NCBI GenBank assembly: GCA_963210315.1
Contig: OY723320.1
Coordinates: 1,488,001-1,552,000, forward strand
Length of the DNA: 64,000 nucleotides
Direction: 5' to 3'
Source of the DNA: Rhynchopus euleeides
Lineage: Eukaryota; Euglenozoa; Diplonemea; Diplonemida; Diplonemidae
Shown here: in pieces, positions 51,216 through 59,638 of the stretch
How the letters are laid out: each line of letters begins with the position of its first letter
Numbering within the stretch: position 1 is the stretch's first letter
Made by a program: the position numbers and the translations under genes
The notes under the pieces: model-generated
What the model was told of the DNA's origin: nothing
Seen by the model: only the letters and a program-made list of their open reading frames with translations
The model's database searches: none

Positions 51216-52370
51216 CCAGGCCGCCTTCCTCCCCCACTCCATCGCAGTCACTTAGTGGCTTTTCGGCGATCGCAGTGCTCCGTCCCTCCCGCTGCAACCA
51301 AGTGAGGCTTCCGTCCCGTTGCCCGTCACCACCTCGAGGGAGGTATCCCGGGGTTTCGGCAGCGTCGTCCGGCCCGCCGTCGCCTCACGCCGCCGACCTC
51401 CGCCAGTTCCGCCACTCAGGAAGCACAGCTTTGACATCCGCGCCCTCGTCACACACATCTCTACCGCGCCCCTGCGCTGTGCTCCTCCGTCTCGTTCGCA
51501 CCCCCTTTTCCCTTCACGCCCGTGCAGCTTCTCGCCTCGAGATGCAGCAGACACCCGTGAGCAGAGAAGGGAGTGTAGCAGTCCCCCGGTTCGCCCCCGG
51601 GTACCAAAGTAAGCCCGTGCAGCCCTGTCACCAGCTTTCCGGCGTAGTCGTCGCCGGTGTCCGCTGAGGTTCCACAGGAACGGCCGGCAGACAACTTCGT
51701 GACAGGCAGCCGCCCTCGTTCCTGTGCCAGAAGTCAACAAACGCGTCGGTGATCAGCTCCCGCTCCGCGGCAGCCCTTTCGGTGACCTCGAAGGTGTGCG
51801 CCAGTTCCGACTGCGCCTCGCGTTGCAGCTGCCCGCCCAACTCCTTCCCCTCCCGTCGCCCAGTCAGTGGTCGATCGCCTCCCTCTCGCGTGCCGCCAGC
51901 TTTGGACCACACCCCGCTCAACCCGCCTCGGCAGTTCTTGTCCCCAGTACGCGCGCCTCCCGGGTCGGGTTCGCGCCCACCCCCGCACGGGCGGCTCTCC
52001 GTGGGGGAGAGGCCCACCCTTTACCAGCCCCCTTGCGCATCGTTTTTTGAGCGCACGGGAACGCGCAGCACCCCCTGGCCATCGGCCAGTCGTCACCCCC
52101 CCGGCGCCCCACCGCCCCCCGCGTCCAGCGCAGGACAGCACATCCCCTGCTGACACTTTTGCGCGGGGGGCCGCGCGAAGCGCGGCCCCGCGACCCCACC
52201 CCCACCCCGCGCGAAGCGCGGGGTGGGGGTGGGGTCGCGGGGCTGGGGGTGGGGGTGGGGGTTTAACCTTATCTTCCTTGGGGGTGCAGGACCTCCCCCA
52301 GGATTGACGAGTTGGGGGTATAGCTTGGCGGACGATGACGTGGTATCGACAGCGGCTTGCCCCCGCCCTG
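51216..52370. other. GC-rich region with possible decayed minus-strand coding
   Basis: On the minus strand at about 51640-51860 the sequence reads like protein (EAQSELAHTFEVTERAAAER, ELITDAFVDFWHRNEGG), but I find no complete gene. 52158-52255 has two strong GC hairpins (GGGGCCGCGCGAAGCGCGGCC and CCCCGCGCGAAGCGCGGGG). Confidence 0.4.
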
Positions 52371-52477
52371 AAATAGGCGCGTGAACTCTTGCGTCACTTC
52401 GCACAGTGTGCATCATGTTCAAATGACACGCAGGAGCCAGTAGGCTGCCTTTCAAACGGGGTGCCTGTCCCTGCTGG

Positions 52478-52760
52478 ACAGGGGGGTCTGGGGGGCGGAG
52501 CCCCCCAGCCGCCGGAGGCCATGGGAGTGAACATTTATTCCTGGTGGGCGCGGTTACTCACGGCATGGTCCCTCGGGGCCAGGCTGCGATGCCAGCACGC
52601 TAACCCAAATTGCAAAACGGCGGGTGCAGATTCCGTGTGAATTGGGCTGCATCCTGGGTAGCCCGGACCCTACCCGATGTGACGATAAATTGTCGCGCAA
52701 GGACATGCCACAGGGGGGTCGAGCCCCCCAGCCGCCGTAGTGAACGTCTGTTCACAGGTT
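52478..52760 (+). repeat. Paired-hairpin element, copy 2 (diverged)
   Basis: GGGGGGTCTGGGGGGCGGAG module at about 52480, a spacer with CAGATTCCGTGTGAATTGGG, and a shortened second module at about 52712-52745. Same order as at 13945-14190. Confidence 0.7.
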
Positions 52761-53089
52761 GACATGATCCATGCCATGCCAAGCCCCTGACCAAATTCGG
52801 TGGGTCGTTGGGTCGATTGTTACGAAGAGCCCTGCCACCCACATGTGCAGGACACGCCCGCCCGACATGTGCATTGTACAGCACCACACCAACTTCCCGT
52901 ACGGATTTGTCTGCAAGCCATCCCCGACCCAAATGCCTCCTGTCTCACCGAGTCTGGAAATGCTGCCGCACACACTGCCACACCTGAACCCTGCAGGGGC
53001 TGCCTGCCGTTGGGTGGCTCGACGATCTGGCACAGGTCCTCCTGCAGCCACCTGATGCGCTCTTGCTTCGCAGAACTCGCCATCGTCAC
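52761..53089. other. Region with overlapping coding-like frames, unassigned
   Basis: The minus strand gives SSAKQERIRWLQEDLCQIVEP near 53000-53085, contiguous with the fragment that follows. Otherwise nothing is recognised. Confidence 0.35.
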
Positions 53090-53545
53090 GCTTCTCCCTG
53101 ACGCAGGCCTCCGCGAGCTGCTTCACCAGCTCCGCCTCCTCCGCGTCCCCCCGATGCAGCGACTGCGCGCGCTGGAGGGGGGCCCCGGATGGGAGGGCTA
53201 GGCGGTGCCGCATGGCTACACCTCGTGCAGGCTGCTGGATCGACGCCGCGGTCCCTGCAGCCGGATCGTCGCAAACCCCAGAGCTTGTGCGGCCAGGTGC
53301 AGGGCTGCGACCTGTCTCGACCCGCATCTCCGCCCAGGCCCGCCCAGTCCCGTAGCTCACGTGTTTCATCGCCTCGGGGATGAACCCCTCCGGAACTGGG
53401 TTCGTCCCCAGCCGTACGGCCTTGTCATACAGCGCCCGTCTCCTGTATCGCTTTCATGAGCCGCTCGCGAGGGGGTGAAGGTGTAGCGCCCCTCGACGGG
53501 GTGCTGGAGGATGGCCCTCAGGTCATCGGGCTCATCGCGGTGGTA
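53090..53545 (-). pseudogene. Decayed minus-strand gene fragment of unknown function
   Basis: Protein-like stretches appear in order on the minus strand but in changing frames: DEPDDLRAILQHPVEGRYTF (about 53460-53530), ALYDKAVRLGTNPVPEGFIP (about 53375-53440) and HRGDAEEAELVKQLAEACV (about 53100-53155). I do not recognise the family. It may be a host gene fragment carried by the 7.9-kb element. Confidence 0.4.
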
Positions 53546-54431
53546 TTGACAACTTGAGGCCCCCTGTGGTTAAGCCCCCCCTTGCCAGACCCCCCAGGGG
53601 GGGCTTAAACACGGGGGATCCCAGGTAATAGCGTTTTCCTCGCTGCCTCCCGTGGGGTCTCGACAGCACTAGACATTTCGGCGCAGGTAGATTGCCTCCA
53701 CTACAGGCTCACCCTAGACGAAGAGGGTGTCGCCATGGGAACCAAAAACCTGATTAAGGGGTGTAGTGCTAACACGCCATGAATGCCTCGCCAACCTGGC
53801 CAATTTAGCCGGAGGGGTATCGGTCTACCTAGAACAATGAGACGCTCAAAATACCAAGGGAACCCGCACGTCTTCTATGGAATTCCCCTCAACGGGGAAC
53901 ACGCACCTGACCTGGTGTCCCAAGGCCACGACGCCTCCCCCCACCTGGCACATCGGATCCCGCTGGACTGTGGGGACGCCACTAAAGTGATTGCGTAACA
54001 CTGTGTTCACCACCTCCGGTCTTCACGGTCAGGTGAAGATCAATTTTGCAGATGGTGACATGTCATGACCATGTCATGGGGTTCTTCGGGTGTCCCCATT
54101 CAGAAAACACCCGAAAAATATGACAACTTTGCTAAACTGGACCCAACTCCCCACACTCTTTTTTTTGCCATTTTTTCCATTTTTGGGCTCACTTTTTCTC
54201 ACTTTTCTCACTCCAGAGCGAAGGCCCCCAATGCCACTTTTTTTTCGCGATAATGCCACTTTTTCAGTACCACTTTTTTGGCCTGTGCCCCTGTGGCCTG
54301 GCCAAAGCCCCCTGGGGCCCCCCTGAGCCCTGGCTTGGGGGGGCCCTGTGGACCCCCTGGCCTACGGCTGGGGGGGGGCCTGTGCGTACTGGATAGTTTA
54401 GGTGGCATTTGCGATAATGCCACTTTTTTTT
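53546..54431. other. Spacer with palindromes and dispersed repeat pieces
   Basis: A GC palindrome (TTAAGCCCCCCCTTGCC ... GGGGGGGCTTAA) lies at 53572-53612. TTGCTAAACTGGACCCAACT at about 54130 is the block shared with 10.0, 22.4 and 59.7 kb. 54281-54419 is the reverse half copy of the 442-bp element. The short plus frame at 53783-53998 is unassigned. Confidence 0.5.
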
Positions 54432-54689
54432 CGCGATAATGCCACTTTTTTGGGTGCCACTTTTTTCTTCGCGATAATGCCACTTTTTTTTCGCGATAAT
54501 GCCACTTTTTTTTCGCGAAAATGCCACTTTTTGAAAAGTGGCATTATCGCGAAACTTTCAAAAAAAACAGGGCATTATCGTAAATAACCCAAAAAAAATA
54601 GGGTGCGGGAAAACGCGAATGGGGATCCCCCACCCCTCCCCTCCCGCCCTCTGCAAAACACCCCCACGCACCACCACAACCTCTTGCAG

Positions 54690-54776
54690 GTGATAGAGTC
54701 CATCCAGCTGGATGAGCCGCAGCCGCCGAACCAGGAGACGATGAAGATCATGACGTCTGAAATGCTCCAGCTCCAA
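54690..54776 (+). CDS. Probable second (87-bp) exon of the mitochondrial uS9 gene
   Basis: CCTCTTGCAG is followed by 29 codons (VIESIQLDEPQPPNQETMKI, then MTSEMLQLQ) and CAA|GTATGC. Both borders are consensus-like and both phases are 0. It lies 99 bp beyond the right end of the 7.9-kb element. Confidence 0.55.
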
Positions 54777-55320
54777 GTATGCCGTTTGTCTCTGATCTGC
54801 TGCCCTTTATTTGCTTCCAAGCAGAAGCGGGGTTTGCAGGGGAAGAAGGGCTGTCGCAGAGCCGCAGAGCCTCAGAGCCTCCCATTCTCTCGGGTTGTGG
54901 TTTGGGCTCGCAGTGCTGGGATTGCGGAGTGTCCCCTGCTGGAGGATGGGCAGCAACGTGAGGAACGGGGCTCACGATGCCTCCCGTCTTGCTTGTGTCA
55001 AAAAGATAGAGCAGCGTCAGAAACACAGCATTGCAAATAGCAACAAACTGGCAGCAGCAACCAAACAACAATGACCCTATGGCACTGCACCTGCAATAAC
55101 GAGTGAAGGGATACCTTTACATCTCGTGATTCCTACTAAACCCTCGAGTATAGGAGACATTGCTTGGAGTGTTGATAATGGATGGGATGTGGATGAGCAT
55201 AACAAAGCAATTGACCCGAGTGATTCCTTGTCTTCCGGTGGCAGAGCAACTGCACCACCCCCTCCCTCCTCAAGCAACATCTTCCCTGACACTCAACACC
55301 CTCCGAAACGCACACAACAG
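54777..55320 (+). other. Probable intron 2 of the uS9m gene
   Basis: Starts GTATGC and ends in a pyrimidine/A-rich stretch with CACACAACAG. It contains the 60-bp sequence shared with 35714-35775. The frame downstream is open back to 55075, so an unspliced start cannot be excluded, but no in-frame ATG occurs before 55345. Confidence 0.5.
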
Positions 55321-56088
55321 GGCTACCCGCAAACCTTCGCCGCCATGGTGAACGCGATCGGGCGTCGGCGGAACTCCAAGGCCTTCAAGGTGGAGGAGGC
55401 ACGCAGGCGGTTCTTCGAAGACCTCGACTTCTCCTGGGAGCACCTGCAGCAGATCCGGAAGAACGTGAACCTGATGGGTGACACCTTCACCAACAACGCG
55501 CCGGACATTGTGGATGTGGTGTACGCTATGTACAAAGACTACATCGAGTGGATGGAGCGCGACGCGAGAGGGATTGACGAAGCCGACGCCAAGGATACCC
55601 TCGATGCTGCTGGCAGGGCCCAGAGGGTTGCCATGGGGGACAGGATTGTGGTTGACGGCAAGGTGCAGTACGCCTATGGTGTCGGGTATAAGTTCAGTTC
55701 CGAGTCGATCGCGCGAGTCCGGGAAAACGCGAATGGGTCTGGGAGGATGTCCATTAACGGGTCCGTCCCTATCTCCTACTTCCGGGGACGTGTCCATCCC
55801 GTGGAGATGTGCCTGCAGCCGTTCGACGAGGCTGACCTTAACGTCTTCGATTTCGACATCGACATCGAGGTTTTCAACGGGAGCAACTGGAACCAGGCCT
55901 CCGCCATCCGGGTCGCCATCTCCAACGCGCTCGTCAACCTGATGCCCCACACCAAACCCTCCCTCCACATGGCCTCATTCCTCTACCCTGACGTCGGCAC
56001 AGTCTCCAACCCGAAGTTCACCGGGAAGCGTGCAGGCGGTCAGTACCATTGGGTGAAGCGAGGTAACACCTCCAAGCTCTATCCGTAA
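55321..56088 (+). CDS. Small-subunit ribosomal protein uS9, mitochondrial type (main exon)
   Basis: 255 codons to the TAA at 56086-56088. The C-terminal ~135 residues match bacterial/organellar S9: GYKFSSESIARVRENANGSG (the RRK-SVARVR-GxG segment), SINGSVPISYF, then ASAIRVAISNALVNLMP and the RKK-type tail KFTGKRAGGQYHWVKR. The last residues (WVKR) resemble mitochondrial S9, whose C-terminal tail reaches the P-site tRNA in the small subunit. The preceding ~115 residues form a helical extension typical of mitoribosomal proteins. The first in-frame ATG is at 55345. I favour splicing at 55321 from the exon at 54690; the alternative is a start in the contiguous frame. Confidence 0.85.
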   Translation, partial: GYPQTFAAMVNAIGRRRNSKAFKVEEARRRFFEDLDFSWEHLQQIRKNVNLMGDTFTNNAPDIVDVVYAMYKDYIEWMERDARGIDEADAKDTLDAAGRAQRVAMGDRIVVDGKVQYAYGVGYKFSSESIARVRENANGSGRMSINGSVPISYFRGRVHPVEMCLQPFDEADLNVFDFDIDIEVFNGSNWNQASAIRVAISNALVNLMPHTKPSLHMASFLYPDVGTVSNPKFTGKRAGGQYHWVKRGNTSKLYP

Positions 56089-56707
56089 AGCCGAAAAGGG
56101 AAGGGTGTGTGGTGGGGGTGGTGGTGGGAAAAAGGGCGAAAGTGGGGGGGGGGGGGGGGCGGGTGGGTGGGTAGGTGGGGGTGGGCCACACCCGAACAAG
56201 CAGACTGTGGCATAGCCACTTTCTTCCGATGCGATGTTTCCTGCTCTGTGGTGCAGGGGGGGGGGTCTCCACCGAGCTGTGTGTGCCGGGGGGCGGTGGC
56301 TGCTTGGCCCTTGTCTGGGGTGCTGGAGCAGAGGGGTAATCGCCAGCCTGGTGGGTGGTGGGTGGGTGTGTGGAATCGCGCAGGGACGATGGCGCGTCCG
56401 ACCGACCGACTGGCAGTGCACCCCTCTCCCCACCAACCCCTCCTGCCTCCGCCGGCTCTGCATGCAATGCATAACGAGTGAAGGGGGGGGGGGCCCTGGG
56501 GGGCGGGGGCGGGCAATGATCATGTTTAGCTCGCTGCAGATTCCTCCACCGGACTGGCTCTGAGCTATCTCGTTTGCCAAACAGACACGCACAACACGCA
56601 CACCTCCACTGGGCACAGGGCACCTGCCTGCAGAGCGGCCTGCAGTGTAGGGCGGGGTGAGGGCATTGCCTGGGTGGGCGGGTGGGGTGGGGGGGTTTTC
56701 TTAACAA
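56089..56707. other. Intergenic G-rich spacer
   Basis: Strongly G-rich on the plus strand (GGTGGGGGTGGTGGTGGG near 56112; poly-G at 56143-56159) and able to form quadruplexes. The large minus-strand frames here are low-complexity proline-rich artefacts. Confidence 0.5.
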
Positions 56708-57108
56708 ATGTTGCGAACGCGGAAGCTGCTTGCGGCAGTGGTGTCAGCCCACCACCCTGGGTACCGTGCGGTGACGCGGCAGAAGTCGTGCCTGTTTGAT
56801 GCGCGCATGGAGGTGCAGCGCTGCAACACGGAGATCGCCCGTCTCATGATCATCCGTGACGAGATTGTCAAGAGCGAGCTCCACGTCGGTATGTCAGACT
56901 TCATACAACAGGGGGGGGGTGTGAGGTGCAAAATGCCGGGCGCACCCCCTCTCTCCCCCGCCTTCTCTGCCTGCTCTCCACACGACATGCCCACACAGTG
57001 CGGACTGCTAACGGGAGGTTCACGCTGAACCCGATGAAGCGTGTCCGGATATCGCAGGACGTTATGGAGTATGCAGCTGGTGCCTACCTGCAGTATACGA
57101 CAGGCTGA
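56708..57108 (+). CDS. Small two-exon gene, 96-residue probable mitochondrial protein
   Basis: Exon 1 is 56708-56888 and exon 2 is 56999-57108. The intron starts GTATGT and ends CCCACACAG after a pyrimidine-rich stretch, and splits a codon after its first base. The joined frame is 291 bp with one stop. The N terminus (MLRTRKLLAAVVSAHHPGY) looks like a mitochondrial presequence. The middle is helical (ARMEVQRCNTEIARLMIIRD). The C terminus (TLNPMKRVRISQDVMEYAAG) is basic then hydrophobic. Its place just after uS9m fits a mitochondrial role, but the family is not recognised. Confidence 0.72.
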
Positions 57109-57576
57109 GAACCCCCATGTGTCCTTGACCTCTTGTGTCACGTCTGTGTTTTTCAAACACCAATGGTAACCCATGCAGTTTTCGTGCTGAAACCACTGCG
57201 TTGTACATCTCCCGTGTCGGCGTGTCTGTGAACCCATCACACATTACGGGATTATCCTGCACCTTCTTGTCAGCCAGAGCAGCCGGCCGCAGCCGCGGGG
57301 GAAGGGGGGCCCCCCTCTGCCTCCTCCAACCGCCACCACCCACCTTTTGCTTCATCTACACTTCACCCCGGTTTTGAGGGGCCACCGTCTCATGCATGGA
57401 GAGGAGTTCATCGTACAACCCCTGCAGTGTTGGATAAATACAGGGGTCTGGCGGGAAAAATACAGACCGTCGAAAAATACATGTATTTTTCGAAAAATAC
57501 ACGAAAAATACATGAAAAATACATGAAAAATACATGAAAAATACATGAAAAGTACGCTGCAGGCGTCTCAACCAGT
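57109..57576. other. Spacer with a 10-bp tandem repeat at its end
   Basis: No gene. 57475-57550 is a run of GAAAAATACAT words in tandem (about seven copies) with an internal palindrome ATACATGTATTTTTCGAAAAATACATGTAT-like centre. Confidence 0.6.
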
Positions 57577-58270
57577 GGCCTCGCTGGGGGTCGGGCAAAC
57601 CACAAAAAGACGTGGTATGGTGAACCAGGGTCGAATGCACGACCACAGAACGTTTTCCCCCAGCAGAACTGACGAGTCCTGTCGAATTGCACTTCGAGAG
57701 GCATCGGATGTTGCTTCCTCAGGTCGCCCTGCTGGACCAATAACTCCGTATTCAGGGGATCTTGGATTGCCTTTGAGTACTTGCAAACCTGCAAGCCCGA
57801 GGAGAACTTTGCCAGCACGCAGTGTTCAGGAACGTCAGCGCAGCTCGGCTGCGATGAAGTCCCGCGGGCCAAACGCCGAAGAGCCTCATGTCGGAGCTGG
57901 TGTCTATGAAAGAGTCCAGCTCTGACATAACATCCGAGGAATCGCTTGCATTTCTGGGTATGAATGGGTGCGATGAACAGTCGCGGACGCTCAAGGACTT
58001 GGTCACGAGACAGGCACACGACAGGGGGTCTGGGGCGCGGAGCCCGAGGCCACGGCAGTGAAAAGTCTGAAAGTATCGAAGGCTAGTCCCCACACCGGTT
58101 GGTGCTGTATCACATCAGCGGGGATGGTCGTTCAGTTGGGACATGATGAGGCGTGCTTCGATGAAAGCGAGCCTCCAGCGCCTGATACACTGCCCATGAT
58201 GACGTTGAGTCTTCATATGCTGCGGATCATGAAAACCCGGCCGCAAAAAAGCCCCAAAAGCTGAACCCGC
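57577..58270 (+). mobile_element. Dispersed repeat 'D', copy 2
   Basis: Aligns with 9042-9690 in the same orientation (TCGCTGGGGGTCGGGCAAAC, GAACGTTTTCCCCCAG, CCCCACACCGGTTGGTGCTG, TTCATATGCTGCGG). It lacks most of the GC palindrome. The minus strand gives VCKYSKAIQDPLNTELLVQQ and VMSELDSFIDTSSDMRLFGV in different frames, like a decayed protein gene. Confidence 0.7.
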
Positions 58271-58550
58271 TGTTTCGGTGACCGCGCGCTGGAAGTGGAC
58301 ACGGGTTTCATTTATTGTGCCTGTCTCTGTTAAATGAGCCTTGCTCATGCAGGAAGCCGGCAGTCCAGTGGAACCTGAACAGCGGTGCAGTGCAATGGCA
58401 CCGGAGTGATGGCACTCCCGCACCCGAGGTGTGCGGCAGGGGCGTGCCGCTGTGGTGGCGAGGATTGGTGCAGACAGCCCCGCTGCGCCTGGACTCTGCA
58501 CCGCTCCCGAGACAGTGTGCAGCAGATCTCCAGTGCGCCCTACTGTAGTA

Positions 58551-58637
58551 CAGTGTATTTTTCCCTGTATTTTTCGTATTTTTCCCCCCTGGGAAAAATA
58601 CGAAAAATACGAAAAATACACCGAAAAATACACTGAA
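58551..58637. repeat. GTATTTTTC palindrome
   Basis: TGTATTTTTCGTATTTTTCCC faces GGGAAAAATACGAAAAATAC across CCCTG. The right side continues with ACCGAAAAATACACTG. A strong hairpin built from the same ATACGAAAA words as 57475-57550. Confidence 0.85.
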
Positions 58638-59633
58638 AACACCATTATAAAAAGATCTTCAAGACTTGTAACGTCATGTCCGAAATTAAAATCTTCTTCT
58701 TCTTGTCTTTTTGTAAATGTAAAATGTAAAAGTGCATCAAGATCTTGACGAAATGTAAAATGCAAAATTCAAGTCTTGACCAAGATCTTGACAAAATGTA
58801 AAATGTAAAAGTGAAAATCGGTTTTGCAAGTCGGCGGGACTGAAGTGACGTCACTCCAGCGAGGGCGTCGGTCCTAAAGTGGGTTTGCTGAGGAGGACAA
58901 CATACCCGACAGAGGCAAAAGGAGGGGGCGGGGCGTCATCCTGTGATACTCTCCAGTTGGTTGATTCAACCCACTTGATCTCTGTCGCAATCTGCGAGCC
59001 CTTTGACAGCTCTCCTTCACAGCAGCGTCGCCGAGTGTCCCCATGTCGTGGAACAACGAGCACCGCCGGGGCGATGCGTCGCTGGGGGGTGCAAGCTCTT
59101 CCCCATCTGCTGTGCCAGGTCAAAAACGTCACCAAACCTGAAAATATGACCCCTGGGACCCCAGAAACACAATTCCGCCCGGTTTTGAGCACGTTTGAGC
59201 ACTTCTGAGCAGTTTAGTCGTGTTCCGAAAAAATGTACCACAAAGGTGTACCTCAGCCCCCCCTGGGCAGAAGGCAGAATCGCAAACCATCATGTCTCGC
59301 AGTGATCCAGCCAGCGGTGTTGCAACCGTGCTGCCCGACGATACGTGGGGTCAAAAGTGGAACATGACAACACCTTGTTTGCGGTGTGACACCGCAATTT
59401 GCGAGACAGTAGAAAAGTATCACTGGAAACAAAGGGGCCATCGGTACAGAGGAGGGGCATGTTTCCAGCCCCTTCAGACCTTCAGACGCAACGGTTGCAT
59501 CTCGACTCGATGCGGGAGAATCGCTGATCGGACTGGCATAGGGCATCAACTGTAGGCATATCGAGCAACAGAGGATCACTATGCCACTTGCAAAATCACT
59601 TGTGTCAGAATTTGTGTGCACATGTTCTTGGGC
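58638..59633. other. Region without a recognised gene
   Basis: 58650-58820 is AT-rich, with repeated AAATGTAAAATGTAAAAG and AAGATCTTGAC words. 58850-59560 contains coding-like frames on both strands (for example SRSDPASGVATVLPDDTWGQ on plus) but no recognisable domain. Confidence 0.35.
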
Positions 59634-59638
59634 CAGTG

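Larger units (their letters stand above)
46671..54590. mobile_element. 7.9-kb element with ~159-bp inverted ends (GGGTTATTTACGATAATGCC)
   Basis: 46671-46830 and 54432-54590 are near-exact reverse complements. They start GGGTTATTTACGATAATGCC and continue as AAAAAGTGGCATTATCGCGA repeats. Runs of A lie outside both ends. The interior contains a coding fragment, a smaller element with related ends, the 31-bp array and decayed coding DNA, but no transposase I recognise. The whole structure may lie in the first intron of the uS9m gene. Confidence 0.7.

Noticed and set aside
53783-53998. Small plus-strand gene (71 codons)
   Set aside because: No homologue recognised, no splice or start context, and it is surrounded by decayed repeat DNA.
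57577-57700. tRNA-like GGTCGAATGCACGACC segment
   Set aside because: No acceptor stem or anticodon arm can be drawn around it, and the same block occurs in the repeat at 9.1 kb in altered form.
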